Positions 45,471-60,742 of a DNA stretch of 64,000 nt are shown here, in pieces. Source of the stretch: Brachynemurus nebulosus (lineage: Eukaryota > Arthropoda > Insecta > Neuroptera > Myrmeleontidae). The notes below the pieces were generated by a model. It was not told where the DNA came from, did not search any database, and saw only the letters and a list, made by a program, of their open reading frames with translations. Position 1 is the stretch's first letter; every line of letters begins with the position of its first letter. The stretch is taken from positions 29,796,413 to 29,860,412 of the forward strand of contig JAPWDM010000007.1 of the NCBI GenBank assembly GCA_035578155.1. Direction: 5' to 3'. Made by a program: the position numbers and the translations under genes.

Positions 45471-45729
45471 TGCGGCCCATACACGGTTCAACTTGTTGTA
45501 AAACTTGGTTGAGTTGTACAACATGTTGAATCGTGTGTGGGGCAGTTGATCAACTATTTTGATGGTTGCATAAACGGTTGAAGTAAAATCAAAAAATTTT
45601 GATTTTACGTGGACGGAGCAAATGGTCTATGAACATGTTGTACTGTGTGTGGGGTAGTTGAACAAGAAAACCAGTACATATATGCCGTAAAGTGTGTAAT
45701 CAACAAAATATTTACAGCGGTAACAATTG
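45471..45729. mobile_element. PIF/Harbinger element, truncated copy
   Basis: Same 5' end as 50400 (TGCGGCCCATACACGGTTC after TTA) and near-identical for about 255 bp, then breaks off at TAACAATTGG. Confidence 0.78.
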
Positions 45730-45734
45730 GTTCA

Positions 45735-46294
45735 AAATATTGGTTACGGATATATAATAATATCGGATAATGTTTCGGATACGGTTATGGTTACGGATAA
45801 TTTCTTTAAATGAACAATTTTTTTAGAAAAAAAAGGGGAAAATTGTACCAAAAAATGTAAACGCCAAACACGAATCAACGAACGTCTATCAAAAGAAACA
45901 TGCTAATAATATTTTAAATTATTTTCTTCGATTTAAACTCAATTTTCCAGCGGCAGTTGTCTGTCTTTATCCGAAACAAATCCGAAACAATTATTTTCGG
46001 ATACGGTTTCGGTTACGGATAGTGAATTATTTCGGATATCTGGTAGTTTCGGTTACGGTTACGGATATCCATAACATCCCTAGTTCTTATGCAGTGTATT
46101 GATTAAATGCTTAAAAGCCGTTAAAAAGTATTTTTATCAAAGCAAGTTATTATAGTAATTGTTTAAGTTTCTTACTGTCTCGTGATTTTGATTCACAGTT
46201 TGCATTTTAATGGCCATTATTTACAAACCCAATAAAAAAAATCGCACAAAAAAAAATCGCATAAAAAAGGACCGCACAAAAAAGAGTTCAGCTG
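45735..46294. mobile_element. Composite: hAT-like right end joined to a Tc1-like fragment
   Basis: 45735-46078 has repeated GGTTACGGATA motifs and ends AACATCCCTA, like a hAT end, but no matching left end is seen. It abuts the right part of a CAGCTGAAC-family element (46083-46294, ends AGTTCAGCTG then TA). Confidence 0.6.
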
Positions 46295-47730
46295 TAGTAA
46301 ATACATAAATAGAACGCATTATCTAGTAGAACCGATGAATACATAGCTCTGGTAGCTATATATAGGTATGTAAAGTAATGATTACTGTATCGATAGTAAC
46401 CTCACTGTATCCACGCTTTAACCCAAGTACCTAATTTTGGTGAAAATGAAAAGACCGACTTTGAAAACGTATAGTCCAATTTCATAATCCATTTCATTTA
46501 TTTATGATTTTTAAAGTACTGAAAAATTTTAGTACCTAACCTTGGTGACGTCATTACATTAAATTTAATGAAAGTGATCTGAATAAGAGTCTGAATTGGG
46601 GTGATTTGGTTGTGAACTTTTGATTTTTGCCATAAAAAATCGAAATCTCTTGCAAAAACGTAACTGACGCGACGCGTCAGAAGAAGGTAGAAATCGAACA
46701 CTATCAGTTCTTGTCTCAGACTTTTTTGTAGAATTCTGATGAGAAATGAAGGACCCCGGGGACAAATACAAAATTTGACGGGCATCGGGCCCCCTTTTCG
46801 AACCCAGACCTCGAAGCTGCAGCCCTGGCTGTTCGCTCTTTCGTTCGTCCTGCCTTTTCGAGGAGTAGAAGTACTTAAAAAGTGATGTTAATGGTTTTTC
46901 GATTACAAGTAATTTAAGTTACAGAAGATCTATCTATCTTACTGATAGTTTGAAATTTTAATTGATTGTGAGTGAGGAATCATTTTTAAAACTAACTGTA
47001 CATTTTATATGTTTATAAAATTTTGTAATAATAAAATATTACGTATTTTCCATTGGTTCAACTGATTTATCATAATTAATTACTACCAATCTCAATTTAC
47101 AACAGAAGGCCAAGGACACTGATTCCTGAAACAAGCTCATCTATGTTATTAAGGATTCAGTACACACCTAAATCGGCATATCTGACCAGGAAACATTTAA
47201 CAACAAAGAGGAAAGAAATATATAAAATTTGAAGTTCAATATTGAATGAAAAGTTCCGGTTTTTAAAGGAACCTTAATTACGCGAAATTACGAATATTTC
47301 TGAAGTTAGTTATGAATAACGAAATTTTATCCATTTTTCAACATCTTTAATTTTTTTTTTAATATTTTCTGCTTCAGATTTCTTTAATTTGGTTGCCTAT
47401 GTCTTCGAAAGTTACTGACACAACTTTACTGAAGTAATTCTAGTTTAGTGTTCTTAGCAAATTCGTAGCTATAGTTAGTATTTTAATTTTTACAAACTTT
47501 TTGGATCCATAGTTGAAAAACATTAAACGGAACCTCAATTTTATTTTAAGAGTCCTTTGAAACGATATATCACATGATGTGATACGTGCAAAAAATTTCC
47601 CAAGAAATTGAGAACCATTTTCTTTGTGAAAATTTCATGTTCGTGGGCCGAAAAATGCAGGAATAAATGGAAGGCGTGACAGACGGACTGATAGATAGAC
47701 AAATTCAACGAAAACTTGAAGGGTTCTGAG
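46295..47730. other. Repeat-derived or unidentified sequence
   Basis: No gene seen. A GC-richer patch (46735-46865, with CCCCGGGG and CGGGCCCCC) looks like an old transposon piece. 47640-47730 carries ACAGACGGACTGATAGA near GGGTTC, as in another old repeat at 62150-62230. Confidence 0.45.
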
Positions 47731-48150
47731 TAGTGATGAGCAAATGCAAGACCAAGACTTGGCAGTCTTGGTCTTGGTCTTGTTCTTGCATTAAGAATCT
47801 TGGTCTTGGTCTTGCTAGAGCAGTTTGAGTCTTGGTCTTGCAAAATGCAGTCTTGGTCTTGGTCTTAGTCCTGGTATTGCTAAAAAATCTTGCACTTTCT
47901 TGCATTTTTTTATAAGCGAATCTTTTCCTTCTAAAATTAGAATTTTCTTTCTTTACGGTATTAATTATACTTTCAAACTATTTTAATAGTTTAGCAAGAG
48001 TCTTGCTTTTTTCTTGCTTTTGTCTTGGTCTTGCTCACGTGAGTCTTGGTATTGGTCTTGCAGCCACACTTATAGTCTTGATCTTGGTTTTGCATTTTTT
48101 GCAAGACCAAGACAAGACTGCAAGACCAAGACTAATTTTGCTCATCACTA
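47731..48150. mobile_element. hAT-type MITE with CTTGGT interior, copy 1
   Basis: Ends TAGTGATGAGCAAA / TTTTGCTCATCACTA; imperfect 8-bp flanks (GTTCTGAG, TTTCCGAG). The interior is rich in GTCTTGGTCTTG and its complement. Confidence 0.8.
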
Positions 48151-48293
48151 TTTCCGAGGAAGTTTAGGTTTCTGAACGAATTATAGTTGCTGATTTTTTT
48201 TCGAAAGTAGTGCCTACAATTTTTTGGGTTGCACAGGGGAAGAAGCGTACCGGACGAATAATTCGAATGTTTTGTTAGTTTCGTGGTAGTTAA

Positions 48294-49236
48294 CATTAAT
48301 CATACATCGACGTCAATTTGACGAATGGACTTTTTACGGAGAATTTTAGAGTTTATTTGAAAGAAACAATTTTTTTTTACATAACAATACTACAAAAGCG
48401 AACAAAATGTTTAAAAAAAATTGCATTTGGAAAAATTTTTTAATATAAATATTTATTAATTTTTTTAATCTTTTTATCAAAGCATATTTTCATTATAAAA
48501 ATTAAAAAATAGATAAATACATTAATTGTATCATAAGACATGTCTTTCAAATAATTAATTTATGAACTATTATGACTCGATGGACATGTGTGACTTTACA
48601 GAATGTGAAATTTCTCGGTCACAAATATTCCCGTAGATATGTAGTTATTTTATCATCAGGCACATTTGTCCTGGTATTGCTAAAAAATCTTGCACTTTCT
48701 TGCATTTTTTTATAAGCGAATCTTTTCCTTCTAAAATTAGAAAAAATTTTTTCTAAAATTTGTTAGTATTTTTTCGAATAAGATCTCAAGAAATAATAAA
48801 AATTAAAATATTTTCCACAAAATAAATTGTTAATCTTTTATTAAGTTACTTGAAACGTATTCTTTGGTTTTCGATTCAATATATTAAAACTTCAGTATTA
48901 TGTCGTCTCTACAAGTCAAACTGTAATCATCTTTTACAATTATAATATCCATATCTTTAATAAATTTCAGAAAAATTAGGAAAACTTTTATATGTAAAGT
49001 ATAAAATCTTTAAAAAAAAAACACGTTAGTCATACATCGTCGTCAAATTGACGCACACTATTTTAATATAAACAAAACGACAGCAACCATAAACAAAATT
49101 GATACATTTTCTGTGTTATCATAACAAATAAATTAGATAACGGAAGTTTCAGAGCAGGCAGGTAACTGCAAGTTGTAGTACTGGAGCCGGTAGAGAAGTC
49201 TGGTCGTCAATTTGACGAGTACGTATGATTCTAGTG
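48294..49236. mobile_element. TTAA-flanked element with GTCAATTTGACG ends
   Basis: Left CATTAATCATACATCGACGTC and right GTATGATTCTAGTG are inverted matches between TTAA at 48290-48293 and 49237-49240. A third end-like sequence lies inside at 49024-49060. Contains a 75-bp block (48668-48742) identical to part of the CTTGGT element. Confidence 0.7.
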
Positions 49237-49240
49237 TTAA

Positions 49241-50399
49241 AATTTTTCGCACTTATTCACTAACACCCTATATACAAGAATCCGATTATGCCCGTCACAA
49301 GCTTAAAACTATATATTTTCACAATTTCCCGTAATTTTTTTCCTGGTAAAGACTTTTTCAAGAAATGAAAAACGTTATATTCTTTCGAATCAAAACAACT
49401 TTTTACTTGAAAAATGTCCGTAAGTTAATTATTGTTTTGTCTAAATCAGAAACGGAGTATTGTACTTCAATCAAAACGTTTGAAAAAAACCAACTATGAT
49501 GTAATACGAGGTACAAACGAGTCACGTTTCGACGTTCGCAGAAACAAACCTTCCGGTGATTTTGTGATATCTGATTTAATTATAAATAGCAAATGATTGT
49601 GTTGATTGGCGATCATAAACTATTGATTTTTTTATTTGATTTATAATTAATTTTGTATATTTCTATTAAATCATTCTTTTGTGAACATTTAAACATTTTC
49701 AAGACAGTAGTACTCATAAGTAGGGACGGATCAATCCATTTTGGAGCCCAATATATTTTCTAAAACTGTGATTATTTTGATTTAAATATTCAAAATAGAC
49801 AGTTTCATCGTGTTCCCTTAGAAAAACCGGGTCCAAAAAATTTCACCAAATTTCGTAAAAACAGGATTTTTCGTTCGAGAGTTATATAAATTTTGGTGAA
49901 TGTCATTTTTGGCTTCTAAAGATTTCACAATAAATTATTTCTATCATAGTTCCGGGCTGAAGTAGCAACAAGACAGTGACTCTAATAGCTGAATTTTCGA
50001 TTTGAACATTCGTTATAAAAAACCTACTTAAGCCACATACTACATTGCAAAATATTTGACTGTGCGGCCCGCTAAAAATTATTTTTTTTAAAAATGGCTC
50101 GCCATTCAAAAAAGGTTGCCGACCCCTGGTGTAAATGATTCCCGGCTACAAAAATTCTATTTAAAATTAAATAATTGCTTTTAAACATTTCTCTAATGCT
50201 TAAAAAAGTGTCGATATTTATCTGAATTACACGGTCAGTCAAGTGGTCGGAAAACGACATTTCATATTACACGACCTAATAGTATTCCAGATAATAGTGA
50301 AAATGATTCCAGGCTACAAGGATTTTATTTAAAATTAAAGAGTGTTATGAAAAAAATGTCGACAGGACGGACTAACTCACTTTGGCGCCTTGAACGTTA
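49241..50399. other. AT-rich spacer with a repeat fragment
   Basis: 49835-49995 is an inverted, coreless copy of the microsatellite-core family (GTTATATAAATTTTGG at the core position). Otherwise nothing recognised. Confidence 0.55.
49835..49995 (-). repeat. Microsatellite-core repeat, copy F (no TA expansion)
   Basis: Keeps both sides of the core (TCGTTCGAGAGTTATATAAA and ATAGTTCCGGGCTGAAGT) with only a short TATA between them. Confidence 0.75.
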
Positions 50400-51182
50400 T
50401 GCGGCCCATACACGGTTCAACTTGTTGTACAACTTGGTTGAGTTGTACAACATGTTGAATAGTGTGTGGGGCAGTTGGTCAACTATTTTGATGGTTGCAT
50501 AAACGGTTGAAGTAAAATCAAAATATTTTGATTTTACGTGGGCGGAGCAAATGGTCTATGAACATGTTGTACTGTGTGTGGGGTAGTTGAACAACAAAAC
50601 CAGTACATATATGCTGTAAAGAGTGTAAATCAACAAAATATTTACACCGGTAACAATTGGAAAGTTTAAATATTTGATTTTGTTTGTTATTTCCAATAGC
50701 TTGCGGTGATACCGCACTTGAAAATTTTAAATCTTCAAAAAAATTTCCCGTTGCAAGAAACCTTAATGTAATTTCCAAGTGTGTTTTTGCAGAAATTGCA
50801 TCACGCATAAACGTATCTTCTTTGCTTCTTAAAGGTGTTATTTTTACTAAAATATCATTAAAAATTTCTTCGTTCATTCGCATATAATTTTTGTAATTGT
50901 CTGGTTCACATTCACTAATTTTTTTAATAGTTTTTCATTAGAAATTTTTTTTCCCAACCACTCTTTGCTGCATTTTCTTTTTTTTTTCATTTACTTGCGC
51001 TTTTTTCACTACTTTCTGCAATTACTGCTAAGGCAAAAATTTTATCCATAATTTTAACGGAGTTCTCTTTTTCAAAAATTGTGAATAACTGATGTTGGAC
51101 AACAAGTTGAATGAATAGTTTAATAGTGAATGGCAAACAGTTCAACTTGTAGTACAACAAGTTGAACTGTGTATGGGCCGCA
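50400..51182. mobile_element. PIF/Harbinger-type element with partial transposase, 783 bp
   Basis: Inverted ends TGCGGCCCATACAC plus GTTCAACTTGTTGTAC, flanked by TTA (50397-50399, 51183-51185), the usual PIF/Harbinger target. An internal frame encodes part of the N-terminal region of the transposase. Confidence 0.88.
50518..50910 (-). pseudogene. PIF/Harbinger transposase N-terminal fragment
   Basis: The minus frame reads DNYKNYMRMNEEIFNDILVK, then RDAISAKTHLEITLRFLATG and FFEDLKFSSAVSPQAI, which are typical of Harbinger/HARBI1-like nucleases just before the catalytic core. After that it loses similarity and the catalytic DDE part is absent. Upstream codons are out of frame or stopped. Not functional as a transposase. 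Confidence 0.82.
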
Positions 51183-51804
51183 TTAGAGGGGAAAGCCCCA
51201 TTTACAAAATATTGAGCTTCAAAGTGAAATTTTTTTGTCTCCAATCCTGTAACTTTCCAACCGTGGATACAAAAGAATCAATTAGAGTTAGCTCGACTAA
51301 ATTGTGTCGTTAACTTTCGGAGATATAGGCAATCAAATTTTCAAAAATTCGAGATGAAATTTGAAGTAGAGAAATTTTGTATTGAGCTACGAAATGCTGG
51401 AAAATCGATTCAGTTCAAAACGATTCACGTCATCAATTAAAAGAAATAGGAAAATCTAAGCTAAAATACCATATCTGTTACATTATACATAATTATAAAT
51501 CTTACTGAGGTCAGGGTTAAATCAAGATTGCAAAAGGTTAAATTAATTATGAAGCTAAAAATAAATGAACGTTTTGTATAGTGTAGCTGCAAATTTTTAA
51601 ATGGAACAGGACTTGATAGTGCTTACTTTAATTACTTAAGGGAGTTTAACTTAAAGTAAAGCTTTCACACTGACAGTCATTAAAATTGATTTCGTGGTCA
51701 AAACATCAGAATCCTTATAATTTCGTGCATTCCGTCATCGCTTAACCCTGAACCAAAACCATCACTAATAAGCATTACAATACAGAATGCGACAGATTAA
51801 TATA
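51183..51804. other. Unidentified AT-rich sequence
   Basis: No exon, element end or tandem repeat recognised. Confidence 0.5.
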
Positions 51805-52336
51805 CAGCTGAACCTTTTTTTATACGGTCGTTTTTTGTGCGATTTTTTTTATGCGGTTTATATGGCCATTAAAATGCATAATGTGAATCAAAATCAGGAG
51901 GCAGTAAGAAACTTAAACATTTACTAGAATAACTTTGTTTGATAAAAATACTTTTTAATGGTTTTTAAGCATTTAATCAGTACATTGCCTAAGAACATAC
52001 GTTATTGAATCATTTAATTTTTTTACAGATGTATCTTTCACAATTTTCATAATATTATAAAAACGAAATAAAATGTTCCCACGTGTAAATTAATGCTTTA
52101 TCTTGTTTAGAAAAGCAACTTCTAATGGAATTGTGAGGTTTTGAGCGTTCTGAGTTATGTATTTTTGATGATGACACTTTTTTTTGCGGTCTCGATCCAC
52201 CGCATAAAAAAGGTTTTTTTACAATCTGGACCCAACTAAACTTTTTATAACTATTTATGGTATTTTTGAATATGTTTTTTTTTTGTGTGATTTTTTTTAT
52301 GCGGTCCCTTTCCACCGCATAAAAAAGGTTCAGCTG
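51805..52336. mobile_element. Tc1/mariner-like MITE (CAGCTGAAC family)
   Basis: TA-flanked, CAGCTGAACC to GGTTCAGCTG, 532 bp. Confidence 0.85.
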
Positions 52337-52427
52337 TATATATATAAACAAAATAATAAAAATAAAAATAAAAAAATAAAAGTAAAAATAAAAAAAATAA
52401 AAAACCCTTTTTAAGAAAAAAAAATAA

Positions 52428-53358
52428 AACCGACTTCAAAATAATAATTAAGAGCACTAAAAAGTATAAAATAATTACGTAATTAATCAAGACATAAATA
52501 TAAAAATACCCCTGTCGCAGCATTCTGCATAACATAGCGAATTTCCGTTTATAAAAATTAGTTTTTCTTTAAAAATCTATAGTTTAAAGACCTTTTCTAT
52601 GTGATTTTTTCTCCTCTTTCTAATGGTGTAAAAAAATTTCACAAAAATTTTTAAATAAGGGGAAATTTTGGCAAAAAAACTAATTTTTTTCACGAAAATT
52701 GCCAAAAAAATCATGTTCCGGGCATTGGACGTGTCTGGTAAACGAACTCGTCCAACGGTTTGGGACTTCCAATATTTTCACCAACCTACATGGTGTGTAT
52801 GATAAATTGATAACTGCAGACATAATATGCAATACATATCGATGTACAATCATTTTTCAACTTATTCGACCCTCATTTTGCTTAAAATATTTTTTATATT
52901 CCGATTTCATTTGTTTTTTTGGCAAGTTTTATATTTAACATATAGAAATTAATTTATTTTTTAATATTATTTTTGAGAATCTTATGTTGTATTCCATTGG
53001 TCACACCCTGTACAGTACTGTTTGATATAAAATACACAGAGAGAGAGCCACGTTTGTTTATGTATCATATATCAGACACAAAGTGTATTTTTATTTGTTC
53101 TGTACATTTATCAAGTATGTATCAAAAATCGGGAATCATCACTTCAACACCTTTGTCATTATGAAATTTTGTCGTATATCTCCGAAGTCCCTGGTTAGAT
53201 TTTACTCAAATTTATATGGGGCCACCCCGGAAGTACATCCTTTCAAACAAAAAAAGAATCATCCAAATCAGTTTCCATATACCGAAGTTATGAAGTAACA
53301 TACCCAAAGAAAAAAAATACAGTCGAATTGAGAACCTCCTCTCTTTTTGAAGTCGGTT
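52428..53358. mobile_element. Element with AACCGACTTCAAAA ends
   Basis: AACCGACTTCAAAA at 52428 and its inverse TTTTTGAAGTCGGTT at 53344-53358. The right part has GTCGAATTGAGAACCTCCTC next to the end. Contains an inverted, truncated microsatellite-core copy (52506-52785). Superfamily not assigned. Confidence 0.6.
52506..52785 (-). repeat. Microsatellite-core repeat, copy G (3' half only)
   Basis: ACCCCTGTCGCAGCATTCTG through CCAATATTTTCACCAA, cut before the core. Confidence 0.75.
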
Positions 53359-53704
53359 AAAAACAGAAGACAAGACCGGTAATTTGATTATATATTTAAT
53401 TGTTTTATAAAACGTGTTCTCTAATTAATTTTTAATTCGATTATAATTATTGACATGTGATTGACTAATGCGACCAAAAGAGGACACTGGGGCACGTGTT
53501 CAGCGCATATCTAAATTTTAAAAAATACCAAAATCATCAAAAAAAAAAAAAAAAATTAGCAAAAAAATGTGTGTTGTCTTGGGACAGTTCCAAAGATTTG
53601 GGTTTTTCAGTATACCTTAATAAAACCCGTTAATGAAATGACAATGGAAGAGAATTATTAGTATTTTAATAACAACGTGCTTACAGTAGAACTTCGATTA
53701 GTCG

Positions 53705-54441
53705 TAGGGATGATCGATATTAGAAAAACATCGATGTTAACATCGATTCAAGAGTATCGATATACGATATATATCGAAAGAGAGACATCGATGTTCGAAA
53801 ACATCGATATTTATGTAGCAAAATAAACAACCATTATAATCCATTATTTTATTTATTAAAAATTAACATTGCCAGTATTTATTTGGTACACTTTGCAAAA
53901 ACAGTTACTTTGTTAGATGTTGCCCTTTTAATCTATTTCTTTGTTGATACAAATGCTGCCCAGCTTTTGAAAAAAGTCTCTCTGAAGCTGTTGAAGTTGC
54001 TGTGAAACACAAATATTTAATGGCAATTTTTTTCAAGTTTGGATAAGTGGATCCTAGAACTTGCCATAAAAGTAATGAATCTTGTTTTAAATCAGCTACA
54101 GGACTTTTTAACTACTGGATAGCTAAGAGTAATATCGATGTTTCGATATTATTCTCGTAACATCGATGTGTCGATGTTATCGAGGACATAACATCGATGT
54201 TTTTACATCGATGTTTTCCCCCTAAACATCGATGTTTTTCTACCATCGATGAATATCGATCATAAATAATAAACAAATATTTTACTTCGCAAAAATACCA
54301 CTTTTATTTTGAAACAATATTGTCACAGTTTCAAAATAAAAGTGATATTTTTGCGAAGTAAAATATTTGTTTATTATTTACAAATATGGAATACCATAAA
54401 GTAACGCTCAAATCTATTAATATTAATATCGATCATCCCTA
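53705..54441. mobile_element. hAT element with transposase remnant, nested
   Basis: Ends TAGGGATGATCGATATTA / TAATATCGATCATCCCTA, perfect 8-bp duplication ATTAGTCG (53697-53704, 54442-54449). Many ACATCGATG motifs crowd both ends. A palindrome (54267-54375, TTACTTCGCAAAAATACCAC) lies near the right end. Confidence 0.92.
53905..54111 (-). pseudogene. hAT transposase C-terminal dimerisation fragment
   Basis: The minus frame reads LLLWQVLGSTYPNLKKIAIK, then TSTASERLFSKAGQHLYQQR and NRLKGQHLTK, stop. The W...YP.L..IA and SERLFS..G motifs are those of the hAT C-terminal (hATC) domain. Only about 69 codons remain; the RNase H-like catalytic core is gone. Confidence 0.88.
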
Positions 54442-54596
54442 ATTAGTCGTCACTCGATTATTCGTCAGTGTCTGACATTATGTATACATTGTCATTTTCG
54501 TCCCAAAGCTAGTAGTAAAATCAATTTATTAAGAAATTTCTGCTATCCGTCTAATTCGTCTAACCGACACTGACGGTTAATCGAAGTTGAACTGTA

Positions 54597-58036
<3,440 letters not shown>

Positions 58037-58442
58037 TGTAAAATTGATACGGATACATAAAATATTACACACGTTCAAACTAATTAGTCAAAATTCAAAT
58101 TACGAATAAAAATTGTTTTAAATATTGCGGTCGACTCTGATTAATAAACTAATTGATCACGAATACCTATTGGAATACTGTACTGAAACACCTAATCGTT
58201 TGGTTAAACAGAAGATGGGTAAGCTTCGGTCATTTTTCGCCCATCAATCCAAGTGTGGACGCACATTTAGACGTGCATGAGTACATGCACGAGATGCTTC
58301 ACTTTACTATTCGAGAAAAACTGAATATTTTGTGTAAGGGTGTATTTTGCCAAACGCTCTGGCTGGATTTTCGATTTTTTGGGGCTTGTTTAAAGATTTT
58401 TTTACAGTGGCCATTTATCCAAATCAATTTAGCCATATATTC
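58037..58442. other. Unidentified sequence with a 99-codon plus frame
   Basis: An open frame at 58153-58452 has no recognised family and no splice context. It ends where the satellite begins. Left as unassigned. Confidence 0.35.
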
Positions 58443-59633
58443 GTTTAAATAGTACAAGAGGATTAATTAAATTTTTTTTTTTTAATAATTTTGATAACTT
58501 AAAAGATGTTATTACTAAGAAAAATCATTAATATTACGTAGGACGCTTCTAACAGAGCTCTAGGAGCTATTTTGTTTTCAGTAAATCCCCCCAAAGAGGC
58601 ACAATCTTCGTTTGAATAGTACAAGAGGATTAATTTAATTTTTTTAAAATAATTGTGATAATTTAAAAGATGTTATTACTAAAAAAATAATAAAAAATAC
58701 TACAAAAAAATCATTAATTTTACGTACGACGCTTCTAACAGAGCTCTAGGAGCTATTTTGTTTTCAGTAAATGCCCCCAAAGACGCACAATCTTCGTTTG
58801 AATAGTACAAGAGGATTAATTTTTTTTTTAAATAATTTTGATAACTTAAAAGATGTTATTATTAAAAAAAATAATAAAAAATACTACAAAAAAATCATTA
58901 ATTTTACGTAGGACGCTTATAACAAAGCTCTAGGAGCTATTTTGTTTTCAGTAAATGCCCCCAAAAACGCACAATCTTCGTTTTAATAGTACAAGAGGAT
59001 TAATTTAACTTTTTTTTAAAATAATTCTGATAACTTAAAAGATGTTATTACTAAAAAAATAGTAAAAAATACTACAAAAAAATCATTAATTTTAAATAGG
59101 ACGCTTCTAACAAAGCTCTAGGAGCTGTTTTGTTTTCAGTAAATGCCTCCGAAGAGGGGCAATCTTCGTTTGAATAGTACAAGAGGATTAATTTAATTTT
59201 TTTTTTAAATAGTTTTGATAACTTAAAGGATGTTATTACTAAAAGAAATAGTAAAAAATACTACAAAAAAATCATTAATTTTACGTAGGACGCCTCTAAC
59301 AAAGCTCTAGGAACTATTTTGTTTTCAGTAAATGCTCCTAAAGACCCACAGTCTTTGTTTGAATAGTACAAGAGGATTAATTTAATTTTCTTTTTTAAAT
59401 AATTTTGATAACTTAAAAGATGTTACTACTAAGAAAATAATAAAAAATACTACAAAAAAATCATTAATTTTACGTAGGACGCCTCAAACACAGCTCTAGG
59501 AGCTGTTTTGTTTTCAGTAAATGCCCCCGAAGAGGCACAATCTTCGTTGGAATAGTACAAGAGGATTAATTTAATTTTTTTTTTTTTTTTTAAATAATTT
59601 TGATAACTTAAAAGATGTTATTACTAGAAAAAT
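58443..59633. repeat. Satellite array, about 187-bp monomer, six full units plus part
   Basis: Units start AGTACAAGAGGATTAATT at 58451, 58618, 58804, 58988, 59176, 59365 and 59554 (steps 167, 186, 184, 188, 189, 189). Each carries AAAAGATGTTATTACTA, ACGTAGGACGCTTCTAAC, GCTCTAGGAGCTATTTTG and CACAATCTTCGTTTGAAT. Confidence 0.95.
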
Positions 59634-60279
59634 AATGTATGCATCTCCGTTTATACCATATGCACATACATACATATTTCTATAAAAAACTGCATACTGT
59701 ACGTACCACCGATTTATTCTTTTACATTATGTACGGGATATTAAAGGGGAATAAATTCCCCTTTATTACATAAACATGTAATAACGAAACACGTATAAAT
59801 ACATTGAAGATAAAAAAAATGAAATATCCATAAACTGACGCACCCACTTCAAATATCAAAATGTATATTTTTAAACTATTTCAATTTTAGAAAAAAAGGG
59901 GTGAGCATCATTGATTAAAAGGGCTTCCGGGCTTATACGATACATTCTTTTTATAAAATTTAATTATACACATAGTTCGTATTATTCTGGATGTGAATGT
60001 TTCAAAAAAAAAAAAAAAAGTCATACTTAGACCAGAAACCAAGAATAGAATTATTTTATAAAATGTTGAACAGAAAAATGACATGAATTTTAAAAAATTT
60101 TAATCCATACATATGTGTTCAATGTTTTATTTTGTGGGGGTCTAATAATTCTGGATCGTACTGCGAAGGACACATGAAGGTGTAGGCTCGCGGGGAAGTA
60201 GAAAACTCACAAATTTTATCGGCACTACTGATATTGGCCTTACAAATTGTCACCATTTTCATACTTTGCTTGCAGCTGC
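59634..60279. other. Unidentified AT-rich spacer
   Basis: A short hairpin AAAGGGGAATAAATTCCCCTTT at about 59740-59762 and an A-run at 60006-60019. No gene seen. Confidence 0.5.
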
Positions 60280-60742
60280 TAGTGATGAGCAAAAGCAAGA
60301 CCAAGACCAAGATTTGGCAGTCTTGGTCTTGGTATTGTTCTTGCATTAAGAATCTTGGTCTTGGTCTTGCTAGAGCAGTTTGAGTCTTGGTCTTGGTATT
60401 GCAAAATTCAGTCTTGGTCTTGGTCTTGGCCTTGGTATTGCTAAAAATCTTGCACTTTCTTGCATTTTTTATTAGCGAATTTTTTCCTTCTAAAATCAGA
60501 ATTTTCTCTGTTTACGGTATTAATTATACTTTCAAACTATTTAAATAGTTTAGCAAGAGTCTTGCTTTTTTCTTGCTTTTGTCTTGGTCTTGCTCACTTG
60601 AGTCTTGGTATTGGTCTTGCAGCCATACTTATAGTCTTGGTCTTGGTCTTGTTCTTGGTATTTAGAGTCTTGGTCTTGGTCTTGCCAAAAATGCAAGACC
60701 AAGACAAGACTGCAAGACCAAGACTAATTTTGCTCATCACTA
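60280..60742. mobile_element. hAT-type MITE with CTTGGT interior, copy 2
   Basis: TAGTGATGAGCAAA / TTTTGCTCATCACTA with perfect 8-bp duplication GCAGCTGC (60272-60279, 60743-60750). Dense GTCTTGGTCTTG and CAAGACCAAGAC motifs. Confidence 0.92.

Larger units (their letters stand above)
53684..54594. mobile_element. TA-flanked MITE split by a hAT insertion
   Basis: CAGTAGAACTTCGATTAGTC at the left and GGTTAATCGAAGTTGAACTG at the right, TA on both sides (53682-53683, 54595-54596). Without the insertion it is about 166 bp. Ends resemble pogo/Tc1-type elements. Confidence 0.82.

Noticed and set aside
58153..58452. 99-codon frame containing HEMLH, a possible zinc-protease-like motif
   Set aside because: Motif is short, no other protease feature, no splice sites or neighbours, and the frame runs into satellite DNA.
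58443..59633. Possible CRISPR-like array
   Set aside because: Units are long head-to-tail satellite monomers of about 187 bp in a eukaryotic genome, with no spacer structure.
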